Positions 16,081 through 26,608 of a stretch of 64,000 nucleotides of DNA are shown piece after piece. How positions within the stretch are numbered: the first letter of the stretch is position 1; every line of letters starts with the position of its first letter. The stretch comes from Fibrobacteraceae bacterium (GTDB taxonomy: Bacteria > Fibrobacterota > Fibrobacteria > Fibrobacterales > Fibrobacteraceae), in NCBI GenBank assembly GCA_017631885.1, contig JAGBSH010000028.1, forward strand, positions 1 through 64,000, read 5' to 3'. The notes under the pieces were generated by a model. The model saw nothing but the letters and a program-made list of their open reading frames with translations, searched no databases and had not been told where the DNA came from. Position numbers and translations under genes: made by a program.

Positions 16081-17925
16081 ATGCGTTTTCAAAAAACCGT
16101 TTTTTTAATGGCTTTAATGCTTTTGCTTTCATCTTTTTCCTATGCAGCTCCTGTTGCAGGAAAAGTGCGTTCTGCATTAGGTGATGTTTCTAGACAAAAG
16201 AAGAATCAATCTACTTGGTCTACTTTACGCGTTGGAGCTAAAGTTTTTCAGACTGATAAAGTAAAAACAGGCCAAGAATCCGAACTCGTTCTTGGTTTAC
16301 CTGATGGAAGTATTATTACCATTGAAGAACATTCAGAAGTAGAACTTTCTGAATTATTTGAAGAAAACGGTGCTTACAAAACAAGTATTGATATTCAATC
16401 AGGGCGTTTAAGTTTTGCCGCTCAAAAACAAGAAAAGAAAACAGCATCATTTTCATTTAAAACAGGAACTGCTGTAGCAGCTATTCGCGGAACAGAAGGT
16501 GTGATTAGTTCTAAACCATTCTTTGCTGGTTTAAGAAATGGTAAACTAGAAGTGCAAGACAATAAATCTAAAAAGAGTATCTCTATTGGGGCTGGTCAAA
16601 CAACAATTGCTGGTGATTCTTTAATTGTTCTTGAACTCGCTTCTTCTGGTGACAAAGACTTTGCAAAACGCCTTGCCGCTATATTGAATGACACAACCCA
16701 AGCAGTAAATCAACTTATTGAAAATTTAAAATCTGAAGACCAAAAATTCCAGAAAGAATTAAAAGACGCAAAAGCAAAAATCAATTGTAATTTAGAAGCG
16801 CTCCCTGATACCATTCATGACGAATCTGTTACCGCAAAAGGAAAGTGTTCTGCCGGTATAAGCGCGACCCTTCATGGTGAAGCAATTTCATTTAAAGCTG
16901 ATGGTTCTTTTGAAATGGTAATTCCTTTAGATTCTGCTGGAAGTGGTTTGAAAAAGTTCCAAATGAGATGTAAATCTGATGCGTTAGAAGTAGCTTGCGG
17001 GACTTTTGAAACTTACTACCTTCCAAAAAACGAAATTCCAAAAGCTGAATTCAGAGTAAATACTCCAACAGCATTAAAAGTTTGTAATAACGGTATTCAG
17101 ATTCAAGGTCATTATAGGACTTCTGATTCTTCAGCGACATTATTTGTTAAAGCCGGAAATTACAAATCTGGAAACTTGATGATTCTTGCTGATGACAAAA
17201 ATCATTCTTTTACAGAAAAAATTATTCCAACTGATAAAAATGGTCTTTGGAATATTTCTGAAGTTTCTGTTGAATTCAATTCTCGCGATTTATCCGAAAA
17301 GAAAACGATTGCCGTTCAAATTGATAAAACTTGTAAGGAAGTAAACACCGTTGTTCCGACAATTCAATTTGACTCTTACGATTCTTTACGTTGTTCAGCT
17401 TCTTTACAAGTTAAAAATGTTCAAGGCGATATTGCTATTCTGACAGAAAGTAAAGATGGTGTGGCATATGCTGAAAATGCTTTAACAAAAGACAAACAAG
17501 TCAAAATTAAATTAGCTCCTAGTTCTCATGATTACGAATTTGTTGTTCAAGACCAAGCATCAAACAAGGCTTCTGTGAAAAAGACTCTTGGGTGCTACCC
17601 TTCTAAAAGATTCACTATAAAAGTTGATGGTAATGAAAAAGAATCGCTTCGCATTCCACCTCCACCAAAAGGAATTGCAGACCAAATCCAAAAAACACTT
17701 CATTTCAAAATCCAATTGCAAGATAATAACCCAACTGATTTGTATAAAGTTGTTGTAAAGAAAAATGGAAAAATCATTTTACAAGAAACTTTAGATCAAA
17801 TTCAATCTCTAGATTATATGATTCCTGTTGAAATCAAACGCAATGCTTTAAATCAATTTGATATTGAAGTTTTGCATAAAAGTGGTGTTACGGCTAAAGC
17901 CCATAAAATTTATGAGGTTCGTTAA
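16081..17925 (+). CDS. FecR-domain periplasmic/surface protein, first gene of a surface operon
   Basis: The ATG at 16081 is preceded by GGAG with good spacing; an upstream in-frame TTG at 16069 is not needed. The 614-residue product has a signal peptide (cut near SYAAP, residue 23) and a FecR domain at about 45-165, containing VFQTDKVKTGQESELVLGL, IEEHSEVEL and TAVAAIRGTEGV. A helical, charged segment follows at about 195-240, then about four Ig-like modules of roughly 90 residues with paired cysteines. No transmembrane anchor or sigma-regulator domain precedes the FecR domain, so it is not a classical anti-sigma factor. Its stop shares the A of the next gene's ATG (TAATG), which implies coupling and a joint function with the barrel protein. 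Confidence 0.8.
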   Translation: MRFQKTVFLMALMLLLSSFSYAAPVAGKVRSALGDVSRQKKNQSTWSTLRVGAKVFQTDKVKTGQESELVLGLPDGSIITIEEHSEVELSELFEENGAYKTSIDIQSGRLSFAAQKQEKKTASFSFKTGTAVAAIRGTEGVISSKPFFAGLRNGKLEVQDNKSKKSISIGAGQTTIAGDSLIVLELASSGDKDFAKRLAAILNDTTQAVNQLIENLKSEDQKFQKELKDAKAKINCNLEALPDTIHDESVTAKGKCSAGISATLHGEAISFKADGSFEMVIPLDSAGSGLKKFQMRCKSDALEVACGTFETYYLPKNEIPKAEFRVNTPTALKVCNNGIQIQGHYRTSDSSATLFVKAGNYKSGNLMILADDKNHSFTEKIIPTDKNGLWNISEVSVEFNSRDLSEKKTIAVQIDKTCKEVNTVVPTIQFDSYDSLRCSASLQVKNVQGDIAILTESKDGVAYAENALTKDKQVKIKLAPSSHDYEFVVQDQASNKASVKKTLGCYPSKRFTIKVDGNEKESLRIPPPPKGIADQIQKTLHFKIQLQDNNPTDLYKVVVKKNGKIILQETLDQIQSLDYMIPVEIKRNALNQFDIEVLHKSGVTAKAHKIYEVR

Positions 17926-20900
17926 TGCGTAAAAATTTACTTTTCCTTTTTGTACTTGTATGTGGTGTTTGTTACTCGTTTGCAAAAGAAGACGTTACCA
18001 AACCTCAGACTCCAATTCAAGGAGAAATATCTGGTTTCTTAACAGCTGATAAATCACCTTACCTTGTTGAAGCCACTTTGACAATTCCTCAAGGGAAAGC
18101 TTTAATTCTCGATGCTGGCGTTACTCTTTTATTTACTCCTGGTTCTGGAATTGATGTGGCTGGTGGTTCATTTGCAATCGCTGGACAAGAAGGAAACCCA
18201 GTCATTTTAAAATCAGCTACGGACGCGCGTTGGAATGGTATTTCAATTACAGGAGAAATGAGCGCTGATTTACAAGATTTTCAAATAGAAAATGCTGAAA
18301 TTGGACTTGCTATTGAAAATGGTGCCGCAGATATTAGAAATGTTTCTATTGATAATTCTTTAGAAAATGCCATCTTTACAAAAAATGCTGCCATTTCTAT
18401 TGAAAACGCTCGCCTAACAAATAGCAAAGGTGTTGGCCTTAGAATTTCATCAGGAACTGACATTGATGTTTTACAGGCCTCTTTTGAAAAAAATAGAATT
18501 GGCGTTGTCGCTGAAGGAAATGCTGATATCGCTTTACGCGAGACTTCTTTAAAAGACAACGAAATTGGCGTTTTGGATCTTGGCGCAAAATTGAATATGG
18601 TAAAGAGCGATATCCAAAAAAATAAAATTGGTTTTGTTTCTGAAAACATCCCTACCGATGATATAAAAAACTCTGTTACACAAAACCAAGAAAACTTTTC
18701 TTCTAATGCAGAAAACTTAAAGAATACTTTAGCTAATGCTCCTGAAAATCCAAATGCAAAGCAATTCAGTTATTCAATCTACTCAGGATTCGACAACACA
18801 AAAAAAGAAAAATGGAACCTTTCTGGTAATGTAGCCCTTCAAGTGGGCTATCATTTAGTTCGTACAAGAAAAAACCATACTGGCGATATTTGGGTTTCTG
18901 GCAAGGATTCTGTTTTACAAAATGAACGTTATGAAAATTATTTCCAGATTCCAGGACTTTTTGGAAATTTAGGAGCCTATTTAAAAATGGAAAGTTTTGA
19001 TGGGAAAACTATTGAATTTACTGCTGATTTAGAAAGTAATTCTTGGAATCGTTTTACCGCACATACTGTCAGAACTACTTATACTGATAAATACCAACAA
19101 TTAACGCTTGGTGATACCTATGCAAGTGCTGGAGACATTTATCTTGCAGGCATTAATATGCTTGGCGCTTCGTATTCTTTAAATATTTTACAAAATAAAA
19201 ACCATGACCCACTCTTTACCGTTTCTGCTTTTGCAGGCGAATTACAGGCCCCTAGACATCCTGGTGATAAAAATCCTGATGTTTATAAAGATTGGATTGA
19301 AGCTAACGAAGCAGAAGCTCAAGAAATGGTTGTCGGATCATCTTTACGTTGGAAACCATTACGCCGTTTCGATGCCACAATCGGTTATATTGGCAGAAAA
19401 GATTATTTAGAAGACCCTTTTTTGCGCGATGGCATTTCAGAAAAAACAAATACCATAGACCCTTTAATTACAGCTCAGACTTTCTATGCTGATGGAAACT
19501 GGCTATTCTACCCTGGCGATATCGAATTAAACGGACAAATTGCTTTTGGTGCTGCTGATACTTCTGATGTATTTGCTCAACGCGCCATCCAACAAGTTTT
19601 TTCAGAGGCAGGGCTTTCTGTTTCTGACTTTAAATTTCTCAGAAGCTTAATGCGAAATCCAACTCTTATTTCTTCTCTTGACCGCGAAAAATTACTCGAA
19701 ATATTTGGTGAAAATACTTTAATGGCTCCTTCTGAAATGCGAGAAAAATTACGCCTTTTGATTCAAGAAGCTAAAAAAGTTTTAGTTAAAACCGAAAACA
19801 CAGAAGATTCGCCTTCTGATATTTCTGATTGGGATGGGCAAAATTTAGCATTAGCTGCGTCACTTCGTTGGGATTTAGGTAAAACATTGATTGAAGGAAA
19901 ATTCAGTTATGTTGGTGAAAATTTTTATAGTGCTGGTTCTCCTGACCAACTTGGAAACACAAGAGCTTTCTCTGCTAGACTTGAACAAGAAATTTCTTCT
20001 TTCTATGACTTTGCCTTAAATTACGATTTGCAAATAGAAAATGCATCTAATGGCAATAAATACAACATTTTCGGCTTTGGAGAAGGAACTCGTTGGGGAT
20101 TATTCCCTGATAAAAATGCGACTTGGTTTGACGAACATGAACTTGATGAAAACCGTACTTATTATAAACACAATGCAGGCATTGACAACAATTTCAACAT
20201 AGGAAAAATAGCTGAACTTTCTCTTGGTTATTCTGTTGATTACAGAACTCGCAATAAACCATTAAGACTTTATGCAAACTATTCCACAGAATCTGGTGTT
20301 TATGATGACCCTTGGTTTAAACCACAAAAAAATAAACCAACGCTTTCTTTAACGACAGAAAATGATACTTTAGAAATTGATTCGGCTAGATTTGCAGAAT
20401 ATTATGCGATGGCAGATTCCCCTTATTTAGCATCTCGCTTTGAAGAACGCCTTTTAAAACACTCTATTGCTGCAGAAATTGCATTCTTATTCCCTGCTAA
20501 CATTTTAAAAATCGGTGGCGTTTGGAATATTTATCAAGATATTTCTCACTTTGAAAAAGATTCTTTATTAGATAATCTCGACCTTAAAAATTCAACATTC
20601 TCTTCACTTGGATATTATTTCCATGGAGCAGATTACTTTGAACAACGTTACCCTGTTTCTCTCCATACCGCGTTCAAATATTTCAGAAATACATTGAGCG
20701 TAACACCTCGCTATAAAATGTATAATTTCGCCTCAATGCGTGAACTTGAATGGACGATCTCTGAAAGATTTGAAATCCCTATGTTTGATAATTTCATGGA
20801 ACTTTTTGTTGATGCAAATTATCGACTTGAATACTACAAGAGAGATTTTGATGGGGAACGTTTACGCGAAGTTGAAGCCGATATTGATGGAGCGATGACT

Positions 20901-21032
20901 TTAAGAGTTCACCACAATCAAGCTCTTTATTCTGATTGGATGCTTGGTGCCACTTATAATTACAGACCTGATAACCGTGCAGACGAATACCGAGATTTTG
21001 TTTTAGCGGCTTCTATCAATTACGCATTTTAA
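17925..21032 (+). CDS. Outer-membrane protein: N-terminal beta-helix, C-terminal beta-barrel
   Basis: The 1035-residue protein has a signal peptide (MRKNLLFLFVLVCGVCYSFA) and then a right-handed beta-helix of about 230 residues. That part has short repeating strands rich in Asn, Asp and Ile (DLQDFQIENAEIGLAIENG, then SIENARLTNSKGVGLRIS). From about residue 280 on, alternating hydrophobic strands with aromatic girdles and turn-rich loops suggest a large barrel. The last residues, FVLAASINYAF, end in Phe as outer-membrane proteins do. I know no named family with this combination. It may display or export the giant protein encoded next, or anchor it; both are inferences. The start is coupled to the FecR gene through TAATG. 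Confidence 0.7.
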   Translation: MRKNLLFLFVLVCGVCYSFAKEDVTKPQTPIQGEISGFLTADKSPYLVEATLTIPQGKALILDAGVTLLFTPGSGIDVAGGSFAIAGQEGNPVILKSATDARWNGISITGEMSADLQDFQIENAEIGLAIENGAADIRNVSIDNSLENAIFTKNAAISIENARLTNSKGVGLRISSGTDIDVLQASFEKNRIGVVAEGNADIALRETSLKDNEIGVLDLGAKLNMVKSDIQKNKIGFVSENIPTDDIKNSVTQNQENFSSNAENLKNTLANAPENPNAKQFSYSIYSGFDNTKKEKWNLSGNVALQVGYHLVRTRKNHTGDIWVSGKDSVLQNERYENYFQIPGLFGNLGAYLKMESFDGKTIEFTADLESNSWNRFTAHTVRTTYTDKYQQLTLGDTYASAGDIYLAGINMLGASYSLNILQNKNHDPLFTVSAFAGELQAPRHPGDKNPDVYKDWIEANEAEAQEMVVGSSLRWKPLRRFDATIGYIGRKDYLEDPFLRDGISEKTNTIDPLITAQTFYADGNWLFYPGDIELNGQIAFGAADTSDVFAQRAIQQVFSEAGLSVSDFKFLRSLMRNPTLISSLDREKLLEIFGENTLMAPSEMREKLRLLIQEAKKVLVKTENTEDSPSDISDWDGQNLALAASLRWDLGKTLIEGKFSYVGENFYSAGSPDQLGNTRAFSARLEQEISSFYDFALNYDLQIENASNGNKYNIFGFGEGTRWGLFPDKNATWFDEHELDENRTYYKHNAGIDNNFNIGKIAELSLGYSVDYRTRNKPLRLYANYSTESGVYDDPWFKPQKNKPTLSLTTENDTLEIDSARFAEYYAMADSPYLASRFEERLLKHSIAAEIAFLFPANILKIGGVWNIYQDISHFEKDSLLDNLDLKNSTFSSLGYYFHGADYFEQRYPVSLHTAFKYFRNTLSVTPRYKMYNFASMRELEWTISERFEIPMFDNFMELFVDANYRLEYYKRDFDGERLREVEADIDGAMTLRVHHNQALYSDWMLGATYNYRPDNRADEYRDFVLAASINYAF

Positions 21033-21044
21033 AAGGGAGAAATT

Positions 21045-24000
21045 ATGATAAAAAAACTTTCGCTCTTTTCTTTTGTATTCCTTGTTTCAATTTCTTTTGT
21101 TCAAGGGCAAGACTTAACACCTTTAACTTGTTCTGTAAACCGAGATTTAGAACGTTGTGAAATAAGCATCAGTTCTCCACAAGAATTCCAGAGTCTTTCT
21201 GAATTAGATGCGTTTTGCGCTGAAACTTGTGAAGGCTTGCCTTATCATGTAACACTGACTCAAAATATTTTATTCAGCGACACTATCCCTGATTCTAATT
21301 GTGTCGCTAATTTTAGCCCCATTATGAATTTCTCAGGAACTCTTGATGGTAATGGGTTTTATATTGCAGGACTTTGCTTAAAAGACTCCGAGCAATTAGA
21401 AATGCTTTTGTCACCAGCTATTTTTTACCATACTGAAAAAGCAATATTTAAAAACTTAACTCTGAAAAACATTTTTGTTTCTTCTGAAAGTTCTGAAAGA
21501 ACTGCAGTTCTTGTCAACAACGCTTCTGTTTCTTTGGAAATGGACAACATTGAACTTTATAACATTACTGTTGTAGCCAAAGGTTATGCTTCTTCTGGTA
21601 TTCTTGTTTCTGAATTAAATAACGATACTGCCAATGTCGCAAAATTCAATCGCATTAAAGGTAGTGATTTGAATTTATTGATTTATGGCGATGGTTCTGT
21701 TGGTGGCTTAATTGGCTATTCTTCAGGAAATAAACCTACAGAAATAACTAATTCTTCTATTCAATTAAATGTAACACATTTAAATACAACCGAAGAAAAA
21801 CCGGTTTCACTCAATTTTGGTGGATTAATCGGGGAAACTTATGGTGCAAAATTTAAAAATGACTCTCTTGTCCTTAATGTTTCTTTGAAAAACTCTAATT
21901 TTCCACAAGAAACTTTTAAATTCGGTGGATTTGTTGGAAACGCTTTTGGAAAAATTTTTGTTGATGATGTTACTATAAGCGGAAACATTGAAAGTTTAGA
22001 AGAAATTTCTCAAGAAGAAATGCCTTATACACCTATTTATCTTGGTGGTATTTTAGGTAGTGCTGATGGAGATACAATCATTATCAACAACGCTAAAATT
22101 TCCTCTAATTTCAAATTTTCATACATAAATCCTGCTGAACTTTTTGTTGGTTCTGCTATTGGTTACGTTTATGCAACAACCCTAAATATGCAAAACGTTA
22201 CTTATGATGGTGAAATCTCTTTTGAAAATTCTAGTAGCGATAACATTTCTCTTGGTGGTTTTGTGGGCATATATTCAACCCCTGAATACAATTATAATTC
22301 TTCGTCATCCACAGCCACTCAAGAAAACTTAGAAATGAAAGGAAAAATCAAATTTTCACTTCTTCAGGATTCTTATCGCACACCTATAAATTTCCAAATG
22401 GGTGGGGTTTTTGGTGCATATCAAGGCTACGATGAAAACCCATACCAATTAATGTTTAATGACATTAAAGTCTCTGGCGACATTACTTTAGATGCTACAG
22501 GAAGTGCTCCATACATTGGCGGAATTGTTGGTAATTTACAAGCTGGAATAAGTGAAGTCAATATTCAAAATTCAAATATTAGCGCTTCTATTTCTGCTAA
22601 AGCTATTTATTCTCAAATCGGCGGTCTTTTTGGTGCTGTAACTACTAATTCCATTTCTCTAACAAACAACAAAGTATCTTCTTCTATTGATGTTCTTTCA
22701 AAAACTCAACCTGGCAGTGCTCTAGAAATAGCTTCTCCAGAATTGACTATTGGCGGTCTTATTGGCCATAATAATTCTTGGAACACCATTACAACTAAAA
22801 ACAAAGTGTCTTCAAACATAGTTGTAGATTATGATAAAGATTTCTTTGAAAATCCTAATATGTATGTTCACTTTGAAAACTCGGCTTTAGGTGGTTTAAT
22901 CGGAAAAATCAATTCTTATCGAGAAGGCGCCATTACATCAACTATTGATTCATCTTCTTTTGAAGGTAGCATCAAAGTTTCTAATGCTATACCTCTTTCT
23001 TATATCGGAGGCTTTATTGGATTTATTTCTAATTGCCACACAACAATTTCTAATTCTTTTGCAAAAAATGCAGACACTTTACTTGCAGCCAACACTGCTA
23101 CCGAAACTCAAGAAATGACTCCGCTTTATATGGGTGGGTTGATTGGTGGCGTTTTAGGTGATTGGGATTTAGAATTCTACACGCAAATTGAACAAACTTT
23201 TGTTGACGGGCTTTTAGAACTCAATGCTAAAGTTCTTGAAGATGGACAGAGTCTTCTTGCTGGTTTTATCGGTACAAATGATAAATACATTGAAGCAAGC
23301 AATGCTTATTTTGTGGGTAACCTTTCTACAGAAACTCCTGACGCTGTTGGAGTTTATGGCCTTCACTATACGACTTTGAATAGTTCTGATGCATTGCGCT
23401 CCGTTTATGTTGTTGATTTTACAAAGAATGCTCAACAATTAACGAATACCGATCCTTGGGTTAATTATGAAACTGCTCTAGCAAATTCTACTGATTCACT
23501 TGTAAAAATCACATCTTTCATAAACTCAAATATCATTTATGACAGTCTTTCTCTTGCAACTCCTACATACGCAGCTGCTCTTAATAACACTCGCCCTGTA
23601 TGGTATCAAAATCAAGAAACAAACAATGGCTTACCTCAATTAACCATTTTCAAGCAAGGCCAGAAGCCAACCCTTGGTGTTTATTTCTATGACCGAATTC
23701 CAAATGAAGATCCATCCATTACATCGTCTTCATACGTTATTTCAACCTATTTCACAGATAATTCTGGAAAATTAGCATTCCAAAAAGATGGCTCTGCTAT
23801 TAAATTCAATCTTTTACCTCCAGCAATTTACTTTGCTCCAGAAGATTCAACCTTAGTCACCTTCTATAAAAATAGCGCAGAAGTCAGACCAAATCATTCC
23901 GAAAGTTTATTACCTCCATCTCTTTGGAATAGTGATTCTAATCATGTTTATACTGAAAACACATTCTTCCATAAGATGTCTGCAAGAGTTGTGTTCCCTC

Positions 24001-26561
24001 CTCTTGACTCCATTGAAGGAGCGATTGTACAAGGTTATTCTTCTCAATTCTTATTAGAAGATTCTTTGCCTAAAATGTTATTACACAACCCTGAAGAAAA
24101 CAATTATTACCTTTATTCCTCTTGGGAAATTCCAGATACAAAAACCATTTGCGAAAACACTTCTTGCTTGTGGGATGCTATTTCTCAAATTGCTACAGAA
24201 AGAGATACGATAGCCATAGACATTTTCCCTGCTAGCAATTATGAAACCTTCCAACACTTTGTTCAATTTGAACTTATGGAAGGAATGGACTTTAAAGCAA
24301 GTATTTGGGATACAGCTATTGATACAACTCTCTCAATCTTATCAACTGCAGAGAACTTCATTGTCCCTCGCGTTTCACAAATGGTCATTTCAAAACTGCA
24401 TGGAATCCCAGAAGACGCATTAAAAGATTCATTACTTGTTATCATTAATGATTTTGAACAATATGAAATTGCTTTAGGAGATACTATTTCTTTACCTAGC
24501 GATTACAATGCAAACATTACTATTGTCCCTAAAATTTATTACTACTTAAAAATACAAACTCCTAATTCTACACAACCAATTTTCCAAACAGCGGAAATAC
24601 CTAAAAAATATTTCTATCGCCAAAAAGAAGTTCTCTTGCCAAACCTTTCTACAGTAACTCGTTGTCTTTCAAATTACAGACACGGCCAAGAACACTTCTA
24701 TTATGACGAAGAACAAAACTTATTTGTTTGGAACCCTAATCAATATGGTAACGCTCTTATCTACGCCGAATTTAATTCTTGCGTTCCAGAAACTGACCGA
24801 ATCTACATTGAAGCTGATTCTGGAGTAACAACCGTTATTTCTCATTACGGACAAGAATTAAATATCCCTGGACAAACAGGCTTTAAAATCCCATTGATTG
24901 GCAACCTTCGCTTTGATGTAAAAACAACGCCTATTGCCGATGAATTCCGCATAGATTCTTTAGCATTCAACGATATGCGTTTAGAAGGCGATAGCGTATT
25001 CTACACCAATCAAGGTGGAACTCTCAAAGTATTTATGCAAGAAATAAAAGATATTTTCAAAATTCAAAAGGCTATTCTTGCGCAATCGGGCACAGCTATG
25101 CGCTATTCCATTACGCCAGAAGAAATTGAAATTTATCACCCGATGCATTTAAATGTTCAAATTTTCTCTGAAGATTCAGTTCTCCTCATAGACACAGTCT
25201 TAACAAGAAACGCAGAATCTGGAAAAGAATACACCTTTGAACACTACCCTCTTGCTCCGGGCAATTATTTTGCTAAAGCCAATCTTTTCACCACAAACAA
25301 TGCAGAAACAGAATCTTATCCTCTTGAAGTTTCCGCTTTATTCAATGAAGAATCAATTACACCTCAATCTTGGTCAATGATTTCACTTGCCAACCTTGAC
25401 ACTTCTAAATGGAAACCAGAAAATAATGACAATGCCACATTATACTGGTGGAACGAAAAAATGCCTGTTGGTGAATATTGGCAATACCAACGCCTAGAAA
25501 CAGCCAAAGACATTTCTCCAATGAATGGTTATTGGTTCTTTGCCGAAGATTCTCTAACTTTACCATTACTCTCTCAACCAGTAAAAGCCAAAAGCGACAC
25601 TCTTTCTTTTGAACTTGAAAATAATTACAGTGGCTGGAATTTGCTTTCAAACCCATATTCTTGGGACATTGCTATCAATCAAGCAGAAGCATTTATGGAT
25701 GCAGAAAATGCAGAAGAACCTGCTTGGGTATGGAACGCCAAAGCGAATAGCTATGAACCGATAACAACACTCAAAGCCAACACAGCATTCTTTATGCACA
25801 CAGAAGAAACAAGAACGCTTTCTATTTCTTCAAAACCTGTATACCAAGAACAAGACTCCACCAAGATTTTAGAAAAAGCTCAAAAAACATTCTCTAAAGA
25901 TTCTTGGAGTTTACGCTTGAAACTCATGGATTCAGATGAAAAATCCGGCGACACTTGGAATGTGATTGGTGTTGGCTCTCGTTCGCTTGCCATAGAAAAA
26001 CCACCTGTTGGCATGAACCAAAAACTCACACTTGCCACCCAAGGCAACCACAGACTTCTAGCCAAATCAATTAAACAAATTGGCGAATCGCTTGTTTGGA
26101 ATTTAAAATTGCAAGCAAACGTTTCTCAAACGGCAAAGTTCAAAATCGAAGGATTAAACAAGCTTTTGGAACAAGGTTACATAGCACAACTTCTCATAGA
26201 TGGAAAAACTATTACCATTGATAGTGAAGACGCAATTGCACTCAATTTAACTGCCTCTTCCAAAAATGCTATTCTAAAAATTGAACCAAAAGCAACGCTT
26301 GTTTCTCCAGGGAAAATTCAGAACTTACGCTTTGCAAAAAATGGCCAACAATTACAAGTTTCATTCACCAGAAACAATTCCGATGGTGCACTTGCAACCG
26401 TTCGTTTAATGGATTCTCAAGGGAAAACGCTCACCTTCACCCATAAACGCTCCACATCCGGAGAAAATTCTTTCGCCTTAGACGTTCCACAAGCAAGCGG
26501 TTCTTTCTTCTTGAATCTCCTTGTCGGAACCGAATCGAAAACAATCCCATTAAACTTCTAA
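21045..26561 (+). CDS. Giant GLUG-repeat surface protein with a putative T9SS-type C-terminal domain
   Basis: The 1838-residue product has a signal peptide (MIKKLSLFSFVFLVSISF). Residues about 215-700 hold about a dozen GLUG-type motifs (GGLIGYSSG, GGLIGETYG, GGFVGNAFG, GGILGSADG, GGLFGAVT, GGLIGHNN, GGFIGFIS, GGLIGGVLG and others), separated by 30-50 residue beta strands; this region should be a long beta-solenoid typical of adhesins. A middle region follows with Ig-like and Trp-rich modules. The final about 80 residues (VRLMDSQGKTLTF, ALDVPQASGSFFLNLLVG, KTIPLNF) look like a type IX secretion C-terminal sorting domain. A ribosome binding site AAAAGGGAG lies before the ATG, 12 bases after the barrel gene. 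A role in adhesion or substrate binding is likely; the ligand is unknown. Confidence 0.75.
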   Translation: MIKKLSLFSFVFLVSISFVQGQDLTPLTCSVNRDLERCEISISSPQEFQSLSELDAFCAETCEGLPYHVTLTQNILFSDTIPDSNCVANFSPIMNFSGTLDGNGFYIAGLCLKDSEQLEMLLSPAIFYHTEKAIFKNLTLKNIFVSSESSERTAVLVNNASVSLEMDNIELYNITVVAKGYASSGILVSELNNDTANVAKFNRIKGSDLNLLIYGDGSVGGLIGYSSGNKPTEITNSSIQLNVTHLNTTEEKPVSLNFGGLIGETYGAKFKNDSLVLNVSLKNSNFPQETFKFGGFVGNAFGKIFVDDVTISGNIESLEEISQEEMPYTPIYLGGILGSADGDTIIINNAKISSNFKFSYINPAELFVGSAIGYVYATTLNMQNVTYDGEISFENSSSDNISLGGFVGIYSTPEYNYNSSSSTATQENLEMKGKIKFSLLQDSYRTPINFQMGGVFGAYQGYDENPYQLMFNDIKVSGDITLDATGSAPYIGGIVGNLQAGISEVNIQNSNISASISAKAIYSQIGGLFGAVTTNSISLTNNKVSSSIDVLSKTQPGSALEIASPELTIGGLIGHNNSWNTITTKNKVSSNIVVDYDKDFFENPNMYVHFENSALGGLIGKINSYREGAITSTIDSSSFEGSIKVSNAIPLSYIGGFIGFISNCHTTISNSFAKNADTLLAANTATETQEMTPLYMGGLIGGVLGDWDLEFYTQIEQTFVDGLLELNAKVLEDGQSLLAGFIGTNDKYIEASNAYFVGNLSTETPDAVGVYGLHYTTLNSSDALRSVYVVDFTKNAQQLTNTDPWVNYETALANSTDSLVKITSFINSNIIYDSLSLATPTYAAALNNTRPVWYQNQETNNGLPQLTIFKQGQKPTLGVYFYDRIPNEDPSITSSSYVISTYFTDNSGKLAFQKDGSAIKFNLLPPAIYFAPEDSTLVTFYKNSAEVRPNHSESLLPPSLWNSDSNHVYTENTFFHKMSARVVFPPLDSIEGAIVQGYSSQFLLEDSLPKMLLHNPEENNYYLYSSWEIPDTKTICENTSCLWDAISQIATERDTIAIDIFPASNYETFQHFVQFELMEGMDFKASIWDTAIDTTLSILSTAENFIVPRVSQMVISKLHGIPEDALKDSLLVIINDFEQYEIALGDTISLPSDYNANITIVPKIYYYLKIQTPNSTQPIFQTAEIPKKYFYRQKEVLLPNLSTVTRCLSNYRHGQEHFYYDEEQNLFVWNPNQYGNALIYAEFNSCVPETDRIYIEADSGVTTVISHYGQELNIPGQTGFKIPLIGNLRFDVKTTPIADEFRIDSLAFNDMRLEGDSVFYTNQGGTLKVFMQEIKDIFKIQKAILAQSGTAMRYSITPEEIEIYHPMHLNVQIFSEDSVLLIDTVLTRNAESGKEYTFEHYPLAPGNYFAKANLFTTNNAETESYPLEVSALFNEESITPQSWSMISLANLDTSKWKPENNDNATLYWWNEKMPVGEYWQYQRLETAKDISPMNGYWFFAEDSLTLPLLSQPVKAKSDTLSFELENNYSGWNLLSNPYSWDIAINQAEAFMDAENAEEPAWVWNAKANSYEPITTLKANTAFFMHTEETRTLSISSKPVYQEQDSTKILEKAQKTFSKDSWSLRLKLMDSDEKSGDTWNVIGVGSRSLAIEKPPVGMNQKLTLATQGNHRLLAKSIKQIGESLVWNLKLQANVSQTAKFKIEGLNKLLEQGYIAQLLIDGKTITIDSEDAIALNLTASSKNAILKIEPKATLVSPGKIQNLRFAKNGQQLQVSFTRNNSDGALATVRLMDSQGKTLTFTHKRSTSGENSFALDVPQASGSFFLNLLVGTESKTIPLNF

Positions 26562-26574
26562 AAATTATAACCAC

Positions 26575-26608
26575 AAACGGTAGATTTATTCTACCGTTTT
26601 TCTTTTTT
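26575..26608 (+). terminator. Terminator of the FecR/barrel/GLUG operon
   Basis: A 10-bp stem AAACGGTAGA / TCTACCGTTT with loop TTTAT is followed by TTCTTTTTT. It stands 13 bases after the giant gene's stop. Confidence 0.85.
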
